From: a virus
Virus record (IMG/VR): IMGVR_UViG_3300045421_000416
Location: 1 to 39,788 of that record
Strand: one strand, 5' to 3'
DNA length: 39,788 nt
Each line of letters begins with the position of its first letter. Position 1 is the stretch's first letter. Below the pieces are notes generated by a model, which worked only from the letters and a program-made list of their open reading frames with translations, was not told the DNA's origin and ran no database searches. Made by a program: the position numbers and the translations under genes. This document shows positions 31,801-39,788 of this stretch, piece after piece.

Positions 31801-34253
31801 ATATAAAATTAGAAGAACCATTCTACGCAAGAAAAGTAAACAATGGGCAATATCTTGATACGGTGTCTTTATATGATGAAAATGCAAATACTTTATTATC
31901 TAAAATAAAAATGCCCAGAAGGTTAACTAGTACGAAAATTGTTGGAACAAGACTTTTTGGTAGAAGAAAATTCCAAGATGGAAGTTCTAGAACTTATAAA
32001 AAATCTTTAACAATTCTTACTAAAGATTTATATGGTTTAAGACTCCATCTAAAAGCTTTAAGTTTATTTAAAAGTATTGTTGATCTAACCATTTGGGAAA
32101 GCGCCGATGATGCTTCAAAAAATTCAGTCAGCGGTAGAATGGATCGACAGGAAATGACTTTTTATCTTTATTTAAAAAGAATAGATTATATTCCAAATGT
32201 AGGAAAACAAGTCACATTAATCCCTAATCCAAATTATACAGGAAGTTCATCAGGAGCATTTACAATAAGCGAAGAAGAATATTATAATACAGTTTTTAGT
32301 AAAGAATATGATGTTTTGGGTTTATTCTGGCCCCCTGATAGTCCTGGAGGTGGATCTGGTCCAGACGGATATAAAAGAAAACCAGCAAACTTTACTGAAT
32401 TCATAAATGGAAGAACAACTTATTCTCATAGACATGATGGTAAGATATATACAACATACGCTAACGATGTTAATAAGTTGCAACGTGATTTTCGAGCTTC
32501 TTTACAAGATTATAAAGATAAAAGACAAAGACTATTAGTAGGAGAAGCTAGAGATTACGCTACGTTAACAATCGCAGGTAAATTAAATCAAGGACCTTAT
32601 ATCGAAACATTTGAATGGACAGGTTTAAATAGATACACAAGATCAACAACTGTTGGATGGGAGATAGAAATTGAGCCTGTTTATGATGAAAGCGTTGATC
32701 CAAATATAGTAGTAAGAAGTGCAATAGATTCTATTACTGAAATTTACGATGATTTTCTTGTTTTACCCCATACAGCTGGAATTTTAACCACTTTTGATTC
32801 TAGGTATTTTACTAGTATACCACAAAGAGCCTATGACACAAGATTGTTAAAAGTAAAAATCCCCAGTAATTATAATCCTTATTCTAGAACTTATGATGGT
32901 ATTTGGGATGGAAATTTTAATTTAGGATGGACAGATAATCCTGCTTGGTGTTTTTATGATTTAATTACTAATAGAAGATATGGATTAGGAAAATATGTAG
33001 ATCCAAACCTAACAGATAAATGGACTTTATATGAAATTTCAAAATATTGTGATCAATTAGTCAGTTCGGGAGGAACAGGAGATGGAAAAGAGCCAAGATT
33101 TACTTGTAATGTACTCATTAGCACCAGAGAAGACGCTTATAAAGTTGTTAATGATATGGCAAGTATTTTTAGAGCAATAGTTTTCTATAATGCCGGATTA
33201 ATATTTACTTCTCAAGATAGACCAAAAGATCCATTGTATATATTTAATAATAGTAATGTAAAGGATGGAGAATTTACATATAGTAATACTAGTAAAAGAG
33301 TTAGAAGAAATGTAGCGTTAGTCAGATATAATGATAAAGAGAATTTTTATAAACCTGCAGTAAAATATGTAGAGAGTAGAGAAGGGCTAATTAGATTTGG
33401 GATAAAAGAAATTGAAGTTAGTGCCTTTGGATGCACAAGCGAAGGTCAGGCTGAAAGATTAGGGAAATGGACTTTGTTATCAGAGAATCTAGAATCAGAA
33501 TTAGTTACTTTTGAAACGAGTTTACCCGCGATGTATTTGAAGCCTGGAGATATAGTTTTTATACAAGACCAGAATAGGCAAAATAAAATTTTAGGAGGAA
33601 GAACATACGTATTAAATAAAAATTATGCAATTTTAGATATTAAGTACGAAGATATATCTGGATTTTTACAAGCTATAAACGGATGTAATTTTAACGTATT
33701 AACTCCAGCAGGAAATATTGAGATAGGAACAGAAACAGGAAATGCGGTCTTAGAATTTTCTGCAGATAATAATAGCCCATTTACCGTAGCAAAGCCAGAT
33801 GGACAAAAGACATTGGTTTCAGGGTTAGACACGTCTTTAATAAGAAAAAAGCAGATTCAAACAATAAAATTTGAATCAAATTACTCGATTCTTGATCCAA
33901 CTGACACAAATGTTTTTGGTAATTATGTGACGATAGAAACTACTGGTAATTTTGAGGGATATACCAAGATTGATTTTGGAGGTCAATCTTTAGACGATAC
34001 AGAGCATACGTTAATGCAAAATACAGTTTGGACTATAGAAATAGAACCAGAGAATTACGATTATAATAAAAGTCCAAGTGTTTCTGGAATTAGCGATCCA
34101 GGAGTTAAATATCCAGGAGCGTCATTAGAACCTTATATGGATAAAACACAGAAATTTAGAATCTTAGATATTGAGGAGCAAGAAGAATATAGATATAAAA
34201 TAACTGCCTTGCAATATGATGAAACTAAATATAATTTAGGAGACAATGTTTAA
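28860..34253 (+). CDS. central tail tip / host specificity protein, lambda gpJ family, with long N-terminal extension and Hint domain
   Basis: A 1797-residue gpJ homologue (lambda gpJ has 1132). Residues 1-688 are an extension with a CKDC motif near the start and a cadherin/He_PIG-type Ig-like domain at about 330-415 (LPEGLVFNSTSKTITGIPRHAG). A 133-residue Hint domain spans 689-821. The conserved gpJ part follows from about 850: SLLDVLGEGPIEGIVDYEI, TDNPAWCFYDLITNRRYGLG, EPRFTCNVLISTREDAYKVV and FGCTSEGQAERLGKWTLLSE, all strongly conserved in the family. It forms the tail-tip hub that opens on host contact and usually binds the receptor through its C terminus. No ribosome site is obvious; it starts 3 bases after the gpI stop, so coupling is likely. 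Confidence 0.92.
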   Translation: MAKKCKDCDPNKYIEGVSWRGKNGISYDGYTVYNDVGKPSSTDITLADVSDLVDAYNPIFSASTTYPNPLPESSNNQINIDGVDRGNGFWFVWSLVNGLVMYGTPGVNPTPSAILSSATTTAKYGSAFSFNVELEQVVSSLNYTDFGILADLNSSDRLRFVGTNSTIIEFKKNLINYVGYYTGIIESILNGNRYISVGSGKNKTTRLETFKAFKSLTIKSKDQYGNDPIYVNSAPTVHAFRGQAFGYSLTTNLPSNQYSASLDANSLNILQNLGLVWNPNTKTITGTVALNVEADIKTSTLSFIIYGPNSDAGNRKNFNLSILYGEQKTTDVLPTISAKTYSGTVGTAIGNQTLAGLNNKHTILAVSSLPEGLVFNSTSKTITGIPRHAGTFYAYASCSNAKGSSSKVTLTFNFNPYTKDNRPTGANSYPSRLNLPSWNFDIIKNNKIILNLRSAGDEILSFKKISINEFETIRKNGKPDGITNIGGSIPDTTFSPGQGVESESCFWLNIDDPTAANARARRVSGVLIQPEFSISILGNYAIRYASVNQVDLLGNVCYTPDANSSGPASTPFVENLTVIATSTVKNSISANQAENVPTITISPTQIEHQVIFTGGSLETSSPTATTRLSKSNLLKYPNGIPNRNGTYPFYVQMADTCAFNLRSDRFSMFIGTYTTRAGDVYTCTYSSTCFPAGTKIYTPYGLKNIEELKQSDEVYGYDDKTQDLKISKISEIFDEGQDLEPITKVTLEDGSQIRCTKCHPFLTDNNEYKLLLDIKVGEHLYTFNKKKLKILKMEHDGFEKVYNFEVEKYHNYIAEGIFVHNRYGGVRKGTRTWNDNYTLPSSSIPRNCHTLVSRVGDRQQIDRYGFRYGNTLKDTKDIGITSLTNISLLDVLGEGPIEGIVDYEIVPNPGATIGDIGYKNGVKIIKYQGPDSLLRSVYWNEIPIADNTYPAKGSLNFEFIRLAYDYGDSAPRHTRLNELKNIKLEEPFYARKVNNGQYLDTVSLYDENANTLLSKIKMPRRLTSTKIVGTRLFGRRKFQDGSSRTYKKSLTILTKDLYGLRLHLKALSLFKSIVDLTIWESADDASKNSVSGRMDRQEMTFYLYLKRIDYIPNVGKQVTLIPNPNYTGSSSGAFTISEEEYYNTVFSKEYDVLGLFWPPDSPGGGSGPDGYKRKPANFTEFINGRTTYSHRHDGKIYTTYANDVNKLQRDFRASLQDYKDKRQRLLVGEARDYATLTIAGKLNQGPYIETFEWTGLNRYTRSTTVGWEIEIEPVYDESVDPNIVVRSAIDSITEIYDDFLVLPHTAGILTTFDSRYFTSIPQRAYDTRLLKVKIPSNYNPYSRTYDGIWDGNFNLGWTDNPAWCFYDLITNRRYGLGKYVDPNLTDKWTLYEISKYCDQLVSSGGTGDGKEPRFTCNVLISTREDAYKVVNDMASIFRAIVFYNAGLIFTSQDRPKDPLYIFNNSNVKDGEFTYSNTSKRVRRNVALVRYNDKENFYKPAVKYVESREGLIRFGIKEIEVSAFGCTSEGQAERLGKWTLLSENLESELVTFETSLPAMYLKPGDIVFIQDQNRQNKILGGRTYVLNKNYAILDIKYEDISGFLQAINGCNFNVLTPAGNIEIGTETGNAVLEFSADNNSPFTVAKPDGQKTLVSGLDTSLIRKKQIQTIKFESNYSILDPTDTNVFGNYVTIETTGNFEGYTKIDFGGQSLDDTEHTLMQNTVWTIEIEPENYDYNKSPSVSGISDPGVKYPGASLEPYMDKTQKFRILDIEEQEEYRYKITALQYDETKYNLGDNV
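30924..31322 (+). other. Hint (bacterial intein-like) domain in the gpJ homologue
   Basis: 133 residues, Cys689 to Asn821: CFPAGTKIYTPYGLKNIEEL (block A), TKCH (TxxH, block B), YNFEVEKYHNYIA (block F) and IFVHN (block G), followed by Arg. It is clearly related to the Hint domain in the preceding gene and likewise lacks an endonuclease and a +1 nucleophile. It sits at the border between the added N-terminal Ig-like region and the conserved gpJ body. Confidence 0.88.
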
Positions 34254-37200
34254 ATGAGTAATCCAACAACATTACCTTCTACAGAGATAGATATAATTAA
34301 TATCACAAAAAATACTCAAGGCTTTAAGATCAGGATAAACCCAATTAATAATATAGAAAATATAGAAACATATAATCTATATCTTAGTGATTATACTTAT
34401 AATCTCGAGCCAAATAGTAATCCAGTCAACTTTTTAATAAAAGAGTTGCCTGTTTTAGAAACGGATCAGTATTTCTACTATATTCCTAAAAATACAGGCA
34501 TGCACTATTTAACTATTTTTTCTAAAAATAATATGGGATTAGAATCTTCTGGAATTCTATTTACCGGAATAATTCCTTATCAAAATTTAATAAAAGAAGT
34601 TAGTCTAGAGAATTTAAATTATTATACTAGTGGATATATGCGATTATGCGATAATGCTAGCACAATCACTTTAAATGAACCTTATGCTTTATTAGGATAT
34701 CAGTTGAATTACTCTTCTGCAACAACTCAAGATTATATCAATAATCAAGGTTTTTTATATAAAGATTTTGCCCCGTATTTCAAAAATAAATATACAAGAA
34801 TATATAACAGAGTAATCCCAGCCATAGATAATAATAGCGGTATCCTTTTTGATCAAACTATATTAAGAAATTCATCAAATGATATTTATGCAATTCAATC
34901 AGTTGGCAACTCTGTAAATAAAGATTTTTCTGTAAATGAAAGTATTTCTATTTCTGATGTAAATATAGTTCGTTCTCCAGAATATTCATCGATATCTTCT
35001 GATAATAATAGATATTTTATTTTTGATTATAGTAGTAATTATAGTGCATTTTTAACTTCTAATACAAAATATATCCAAGGTACTTCAGATGAAAATACAA
35101 TATTGTTTAATCCAGACATGGATACGACAGGTTCATTTTTTAATAAAATATTAAATTTAACTGGAACTACTGGAGAAATACCAACTAATTATGTCAGAAT
35201 AAGTGAGCCAGGGCATTATAATTCATATTATATAACTAGCGAGGCGATTGACGAAGATGGTTTTTCTTCTGCTGGTGGAAATATAAATAAAAAGGATGAT
35301 CCAGAAAGGTATACAAATCAAGATGGGTATAGAATAGTTAAAATACAACATAATACAATATCTAGAGATCATGTTAGTAAAATGTTTAAAAATTATAAAA
35401 GAGTGGATGAGAATAAAATCACTTTTGATATAAAAGGAGATTTATTACCTGTTGATATTGGCCTAGAAGCTATAGTAATTATTCCTCAAAAATACGAACA
35501 AAACATCAATATTAAACAAAATAAAGTTTATTCTGATGATTTTATATTCTTAAAAAATCTAGATAAGTTAGAAAACAATACAGAGAAAAATTACTCTGTT
35601 GAATTAATCGATTCTCAAACTGAAACGAAATACCGAATAACAACATATTTAAATCCAGATAGTCCTTTATCAAGAGATAACATTTTCTCTGCAAGAATAT
35701 ATTACTTAAACGCTTTACAGTCATATTCATTGTATGCTTATCTTAGCGAAATAGGATTTACAAATGAAGGTTTAGAATATTATATTCAAAATACAGAATT
35801 AATTAGTAAATATATTACTTTAAATAAATTTATAAAAGATACAAAAAATTATACTTCTATAATTGCGGCAAGTTATCAAGGTTTAGTTTACTTTTTTACT
35901 CCAGAAAGTCTTCCTTATATAGCTTGGCCTAATCAAAATTATAGAGATCTCTATCTTAAAAAAGGTGGTGCAAGAATGTTAGATTTTGAATACGATGGAT
36001 TAGCTTCTGGACCAGAATTTTTTGATTATTTTCCATTATCGAATGCTCAAGAAAATAATAACTTTTTGCTTGGAGATAAATATAAAACTACTTATAGATG
36101 TTTAGATTCTTATAAATATATAAGTAATGCAAGCTATGCGTTTTTAACTCCAGAAGATGTGCCAAGCTCTGGTATTTATGGCAGTGAAAGTTATCTTGGG
36201 GTTTATGATCCTGGTAATATTGGAGATGCACAATCTCCAAATACTGCTGATTTTAAAAGCGTAAATTATGATTTAAATTATTTTAAAGCCAAAAATATAT
36301 TAGCAGTTAAATTTATTCGTGCAGGAATCCAAAAAGATGATGCTTATGCAATAATAGAATTTATATTAGATATACCAGATGCAGAAGACTTTATTATACA
36401 AGGGATATCTGGAACAGATACAATATTAGAAAAAGGTATAAAAGAAATAAATGGAGTAAATTATCATTATTTTGTAGCAAAATTTGTATCTTCTTGCGGT
36501 GTAGATACAGATCCAGTTTTAGATGGAGTAATAATAGATCAAAAAAATATCGTTGATTCAAAAAAAATGATATCATTTTTAGTCTATCCTACTAAATTTA
36601 AACTTGTTGAAGATCCAGATGATGTTCCTTTCTTTGGAGATATTTATCTCTTAGCCACGAATTTAGATAATAATCAATTTAGCATATTAAAAGAATGTCC
36701 ATATACGATATTAAATAATAACATGGATTGCACTAAAGGCTGCTGCGTTCAAGATATTAATCCAATAACTCTTAGAGCACCATATAAACAATTTTATATA
36801 TTGTCTAAATTTATAGCTAATCAAACAGAAAATAACTATCCTTTTGGTAAAATAGATGGAACTACAAATTACGTTCTAGGATCTGCAGCATGGAGATATA
36901 AAGTTTTAGATTATAGCGAATCAGTTCATCAAATAAAATATAAGAAACCAACAATATCAACTAATAGATTTAGTTTTGGAATAGTATGCTATCCCGAGCA
37001 TAATGTTGGATTAGATAAAATATTAATTTATATGAAAAATATTTATAATATAAATGATATTACATGGAAAGGCTCAGATTTAATTGATTCTTACACTTTT
37101 GATGATATTGTTAAAACATATCCAATCTACTTATCTATACCTGATTTTTCATTCTCTAAAAAAGGAACACAATTATTCGAAAAAATAGCTAACGATTATA

Positions 37201-37310
37201 ATTCTTGGATTAAGAATGGTAATATGTTCGCTATTAAAATTCATCTTGTAGATAAAAGCGGAGATGTTTTATCTCAAACTTTCGCTTTTATTAATGACGA
37301 AAATATTTAA
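34254..37310 (+). CDS. large tail-associated protein, unknown function
   Basis: A 1018-residue protein that starts on the base after the gpJ stop, with AGGAG upstream inside gpJ. It is rich in Asn, Tyr, Ser and Ile with short beta-like stretches. Residues 1-110 resemble a fibronectin/Ig-type sandwich (QGFKIRINPINNIENIETYNLYLSDY to HYLTIFSKNNMGLESSG). No catalytic motif is visible. A Cys cluster (MDCTKGCCVQD) occurs at about residue 825. Its place after J suggests a tail-tip or fibre component. Its TAA shares the TTAA at 37307-37310 with the convergent tape measure gene. Confidence 0.7.
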   Translation: MSNPTTLPSTEIDIINITKNTQGFKIRINPINNIENIETYNLYLSDYTYNLEPNSNPVNFLIKELPVLETDQYFYYIPKNTGMHYLTIFSKNNMGLESSGILFTGIIPYQNLIKEVSLENLNYYTSGYMRLCDNASTITLNEPYALLGYQLNYSSATTQDYINNQGFLYKDFAPYFKNKYTRIYNRVIPAIDNNSGILFDQTILRNSSNDIYAIQSVGNSVNKDFSVNESISISDVNIVRSPEYSSISSDNNRYFIFDYSSNYSAFLTSNTKYIQGTSDENTILFNPDMDTTGSFFNKILNLTGTTGEIPTNYVRISEPGHYNSYYITSEAIDEDGFSSAGGNINKKDDPERYTNQDGYRIVKIQHNTISRDHVSKMFKNYKRVDENKITFDIKGDLLPVDIGLEAIVIIPQKYEQNINIKQNKVYSDDFIFLKNLDKLENNTEKNYSVELIDSQTETKYRITTYLNPDSPLSRDNIFSARIYYLNALQSYSLYAYLSEIGFTNEGLEYYIQNTELISKYITLNKFIKDTKNYTSIIAASYQGLVYFFTPESLPYIAWPNQNYRDLYLKKGGARMLDFEYDGLASGPEFFDYFPLSNAQENNNFLLGDKYKTTYRCLDSYKYISNASYAFLTPEDVPSSGIYGSESYLGVYDPGNIGDAQSPNTADFKSVNYDLNYFKAKNILAVKFIRAGIQKDDAYAIIEFILDIPDAEDFIIQGISGTDTILEKGIKEINGVNYHYFVAKFVSSCGVDTDPVLDGVIIDQKNIVDSKKMISFLVYPTKFKLVEDPDDVPFFGDIYLLATNLDNNQFSILKECPYTILNNNMDCTKGCCVQDINPITLRAPYKQFYILSKFIANQTENNYPFGKIDGTTNYVLGSAAWRYKVLDYSESVHQIKYKKPTISTNRFSFGIVCYPEHNVGLDKILIYMKNIYNINDITWKGSDLIDSYTFDDIVKTYPIYLSIPDFSFSKKGTQLFEKIANDYNSWIKNGNMFAIKIHLVDKSGDVLSQTFAFINDENI

Positions 37311-39788
37311 CGTCCTAAGTCTCTTCCTTTGCTACCTTGATATAATACTCCACCTGGACGTTGTTCTTCAACGATAACTTTCAATACTTGTTGTCTTAGT
37401 AATTCCGCAAGGACTCTAGATCTTTCCATAGTCTTCTTGAATTTTTCTTGATCTGTTTCTTGATTTGTTCCAGAGCCTTGATCTTCTTGTGTAGTTGAAT
37501 TTGTTGTTTTTCCATTTTGATCCACGTTAACATTTATATTAATATTATTTGTAACTCCACCTCCACCAGATTCTGTAGTATCAGTTGCTCCTTCGTTTTG
37601 AGTTTTAGTTTCTCTATTTTGCTCTTCAATGCCTTTATTCAATTGCTCTAGAGATTTAACTAATTTAGTAATTGATTCTACAAATTGATTTCTTGAATTA
37701 TCTTGCTGGGTATTTTGATCCATACCAACTGATGGTAAATTAGTACCTACTGGTCCTCCTTCTGCAAACCCTTGAACTTGTCCTCTATTTAGACGATTAA
37801 AGAAGGGCTCGCCCATCTTATCTACAATATCTTTGCGAATAACATATTCGCCACCCATTAACATTGCTGGAACATCATCTTTATAAGATGTTCCTCCATA
37901 TATCATACCTCCAATAGCCCTACTTGCCCAGCTTGGAGTTATGCCTAATCTACTGCCAGTCGAAAACCAGTTACTAAAAGGAGTTCCAAAAGAATTAAAT
38001 CCAGATTGATATCCTGTTCCGCCAAATCCACCAAAATATCTACTACCAAATGCAAATGGACTATATGTATTTGGAGTCATTGGAAATTTAAAAGCATTTA
38101 ATTGAGAGAGAGATGAGAATGGACTTGCGCCAATGTAATTTAAATAATTATTAAATCCTTTTTCTCCAAATGAAGAATATCTATTCTTGAAATTATTCCC
38201 GTAGAATGAAGAAAATCTTGCGGCTAATTTACCATAATCTCCTTTATTTTTTACATCATATAGACTTCCAACACTTTGATAAAGATTTGGAGCATTTCCT
38301 GTCGCCATATCTACCATATTTCTTAAATCTCTGAAATATGGAAGTTGCATCATTGAAGCCTGAGCAGCTTCTTCAAAAAGCTGAGACTGACTTTTTACAT
38401 ATTCTGCAATTATAGGATCATTAAGATCAAGCGGAGTTTGGTTTGCTCCTGGTATATTAACTTGGGTAGAGGGTAATCCACCTCTTTGCGATGTTGTAGG
38501 CGCATTAACTTGAGGTCCAATTATAGGAATATTGCCTGGACCTTTTGAGATAGTAGGAATTGCTCCTTTCCCCAATCCTCCACCAGATGGAAGTATACCT
38601 AAAGGATCACGAAAATATTCACTAACTTTTTTAGCAAAATTTTGCGTAGTTGCTCTTGCATTAGTTGTTATCGGAGGTTGCGCTACTCTAGGCGAAGTTA
38701 TAATATCCTCGCCCATGCTGTACATGATGGGGCTTTTAGTAGGGCCTATAGATACATCAGGGATTTGAGTTGTTGGCATTCCTCCCATAGGCATTTGCGA
38801 AGCTAGTGTACCTATTCTAGACCCTCTACTACCAACATATGGCATGTCTGAACGTGTAGGTCCATATGGGATAGCAGAACGAGTAATATAGCTAGGCGCA
38901 TTCGTCATAGATCCTTGACTACCAACATATGGCATATTTGAACGAGTAGGTCCGTCTGGAGTAAGATAGCGAGTAATAGGATTAGTGTTAGTGAAAGGAT
39001 TAGCTTGAGGACCAACAGTGGATATGTTCGTTCCAGCTATAGTATTTGTATTTGCTCCAGGAAAAGGTGCATTTAGAGGTAAATTTAGATATTCTGCTAC
39101 AGCTTTTTTACTTAGGATCATGCCCGCGATCTGAGTATTATCTGCGGGAATACCCATATTCATCATTCTTATTTTTTTAACTCCTGATTTTTTTAATTGA
39201 ACATCAAAATGTTCTCCTGTAGAACCAGGAGTTCCAATTCCTTCATAATTTAATGCATAATCTGCTCCAGCCTGCAGTCCATATTCTTTTTCTAAATTAT
39301 CTACTATCATGCTCTTTTGCTCTTGGTAAAACTTATTTTGGCCTTTTAATGTAAAATCTACTTTATATCCTGTTCTATGAGATGTGTCTGGAGCTCTTCT
39401 AGTCATATGATATAGATCATTTACTCCAGTGATTCTATTAAATCCACCTCCTGGTAATCCAGACATACTACTTATCATGGACACAAATTGCATAACTTCT
39501 GGACTATTAAATCCTCCTCCAAAAGCTTGTTGATTCATTTTATTTAAATCTGCATAAGTACTATTAGTTGTCAAACCTAATTGTCTTAATGTAGTTGTTT
39601 CTCCAAAATTTCCTTTTATAGGAAGATCGAGTTGATCAGGAGTAATATATTTGCTTGCTCCACCTCCATCAAAATAACCTCTAATTAATCCACCTTTTGC
39701 ATATCCTCTGCTATAGCCAAATGGATTTGTATTTTGATTTAAGAAATCGTAAACTAAATTATTACGACCAGGAGCAATCGGTGCTACT
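37307..39788 (-). CDS. tape measure protein, C-terminal part, with LAS-type metallopeptidase-like motif (5' end outside window)
   Basis: The frame is open from the stop at 37307 to the right edge of the window, giving about 826 residues. The TTG at 39574 is internal and not a start. Near the C terminus, GGTSYKDDVPAMLMGGEYVIRKDIVDKMG and FAEGGPVG are typical of siphovirus tape measure proteins, which set tail length and are ejected ahead of the DNA. At 39185-39442 the sequence RAPDTSHRTGYKVDF to GSTGEHFDVQL has the HxxGxxxD and downstream His of LAS/M15 peptidases, so this segment may cut peptidoglycan during entry. A Pro/Gly/Thr-rich linker with repeats and a final coiled-coil-like segment follow. 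Confidence 0.8.
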   Translation of the reverse strand, partial: VAPIAPGRNNLVYDFLNQNTNPFGYSRGYAKGGLIRGYFDGGGASKYITPDQLDLPIKGNFGETTTLRQLGLTTNSTYADLNKMNQQAFGGGFNSPEVMQFVSMISSMSGLPGGGFNRITGVNDLYHMTRRAPDTSHRTGYKVDFTLKGQNKFYQEQKSMIVDNLEKEYGLQAGADYALNYEGIGTPGSTGEHFDVQLKKSGVKKIRMMNMGIPADNTQIAGMILSKKAVAEYLNLPLNAPFPGANTNTIAGTNISTVGPQANPFTNTNPITRYLTPDGPTRSNMPYVGSQGSMTNAPSYITRSAIPYGPTRSDMPYVGSRGSRIGTLASQMPMGGMPTTQIPDVSIGPTKSPIMYSMGEDIITSPRVAQPPITTNARATTQNFAKKVSEYFRDPLGILPSGGGLGKGAIPTISKGPGNIPIIGPQVNAPTTSQRGGLPSTQVNIPGANQTPLDLNDPIIAEYVKSQSQLFEEAAQASMMQLPYFRDLRNMVDMATGNAPNLYQSVGSLYDVKNKGDYGKLAARFSSFYGNNFKNRYSSFGEKGFNNYLNYIGASPFSSLSQLNAFKFPMTPNTYSPFAFGSRYFGGFGGTGYQSGFNSFGTPFSNWFSTGSRLGITPSWASRAIGGMIYGGTSYKDDVPAMLMGGEYVIRKDIVDKMGEPFFNRLNRGQVQGFAEGGPVGTNLPSVGMDQNTQQDNSRNQFVESITKLVKSLEQLNKGIEEQNRETKTQNEGATDTTESGGGGVTNNININVNVDQNGKTTNSTTQEDQGSGTNQETDQEKFKKTMERSRVLAELLRQQVLKVIVEEQRPGGVLYQGSKGRDLGR
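38828..38975. repeat. 90-base direct repeat inside the tape measure gene
   Basis: A block starting ACTACCAACATATGGCAT occurs at 38828 and again at 38918, with similar sequence after each (GTAGGTCC, then GAGTAATA). The period is 90 bases, or 30 residues, encoding GPTRS-x-MPYVGS-x-GS. It lies in the low-complexity linker. Confidence 0.6.
39185..39442 (-). other. metallopeptidase-like (M15/LAS) segment of the tape measure protein
   Basis: Candidate zinc ligands are the His and Asp of SHRTGYKVD and the His of GEHFDVQL, spaced by about 48 residues. The pattern fits peptidoglycan peptidases of the LAS group. Homology is inferred from these motifs alone. Confidence 0.4.

Noticed and set aside
39572-39574. 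TTG at 39574 as the start of the tape measure gene
   Set aside because: The frame stays open for 71 more codons to the window edge with similar composition, so the gene continues outside.
1-39788. tRNA genes, integrase, insertion sequences or CRISPR arrays
   Set aside because: Coding genes cover almost everything, all spacers are under 70 bases, and no matching sequence was seen by eye.

Overview
The window is a densely coded, strongly AT-rich slice of a tailed double-stranded DNA phage, probably a siphovirus with a lambda-type tail tip. It holds 22 protein genes with almost no spacer between them. I see no tRNA, rRNA, integrase, transposase or CRISPR array. The near-consensus sigma70-type promoters and the lambda-like M-L-K-I-J tail-tip cassette fit a Gram-negative host, but the host cannot be named from sequence. 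Two genes run off the window: a nuclease-like gene at the left edge and the tape measure gene at the right edge.

Left third (1-13443, all plus strand) is the replication and metabolism module: a PD-(D/E)XK nuclease fragment, DnaB-type helicase, flavin-dependent thymidylate synthase ThyX, a DnaG-type primase without zinc-ligand cysteines, a RecB/Cas4-like nuclease, then a replicase spread over separate genes (degenerate PHP domain, DEDDh proofreading exonuclease, DnaE-type polymerase). A probable ssDNA-binding protein, two overlapping glycosyltransferase genes and a possible ssDNA-annealing protein follow. Several transcription units here start at TTGACA-N17-TATAAT-type promoters only 6-8 bases upstream of the ATG, which predicts leaderless mRNAs.

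Middle (13440-23295, all minus strand) is an adhesion and structural island: a 1833-residue fibre with IPT/TIG domains, a chitin-binding-like module and trimeric beta-helix repeats; a second IPT/TIG protein; and three related small structural proteins. A 65-bp divergent region with a perfect inverted repeat separates it from the plus-strand tail-tip cassette.

Right part (23361-37310, plus strand) encodes a protein I do not recognise, then homologues of lambda M, L, K, I and J in that order, and a 1018-residue protein of unknown function. The I and J homologues each contain a 130-133-residue Hint (intein-like) domain with intact core motifs but no Cys/Ser/Thr after the terminal Asn. This is the most striking feature of the window, since it implies self-processing of two adjacent tail-tip proteins. 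The window ends with the C-terminal part of the tape measure protein (37307-39788, minus strand), which carries a metallopeptidase-like motif. Two convergent gene pairs each share a single TTAA as both stop codons.
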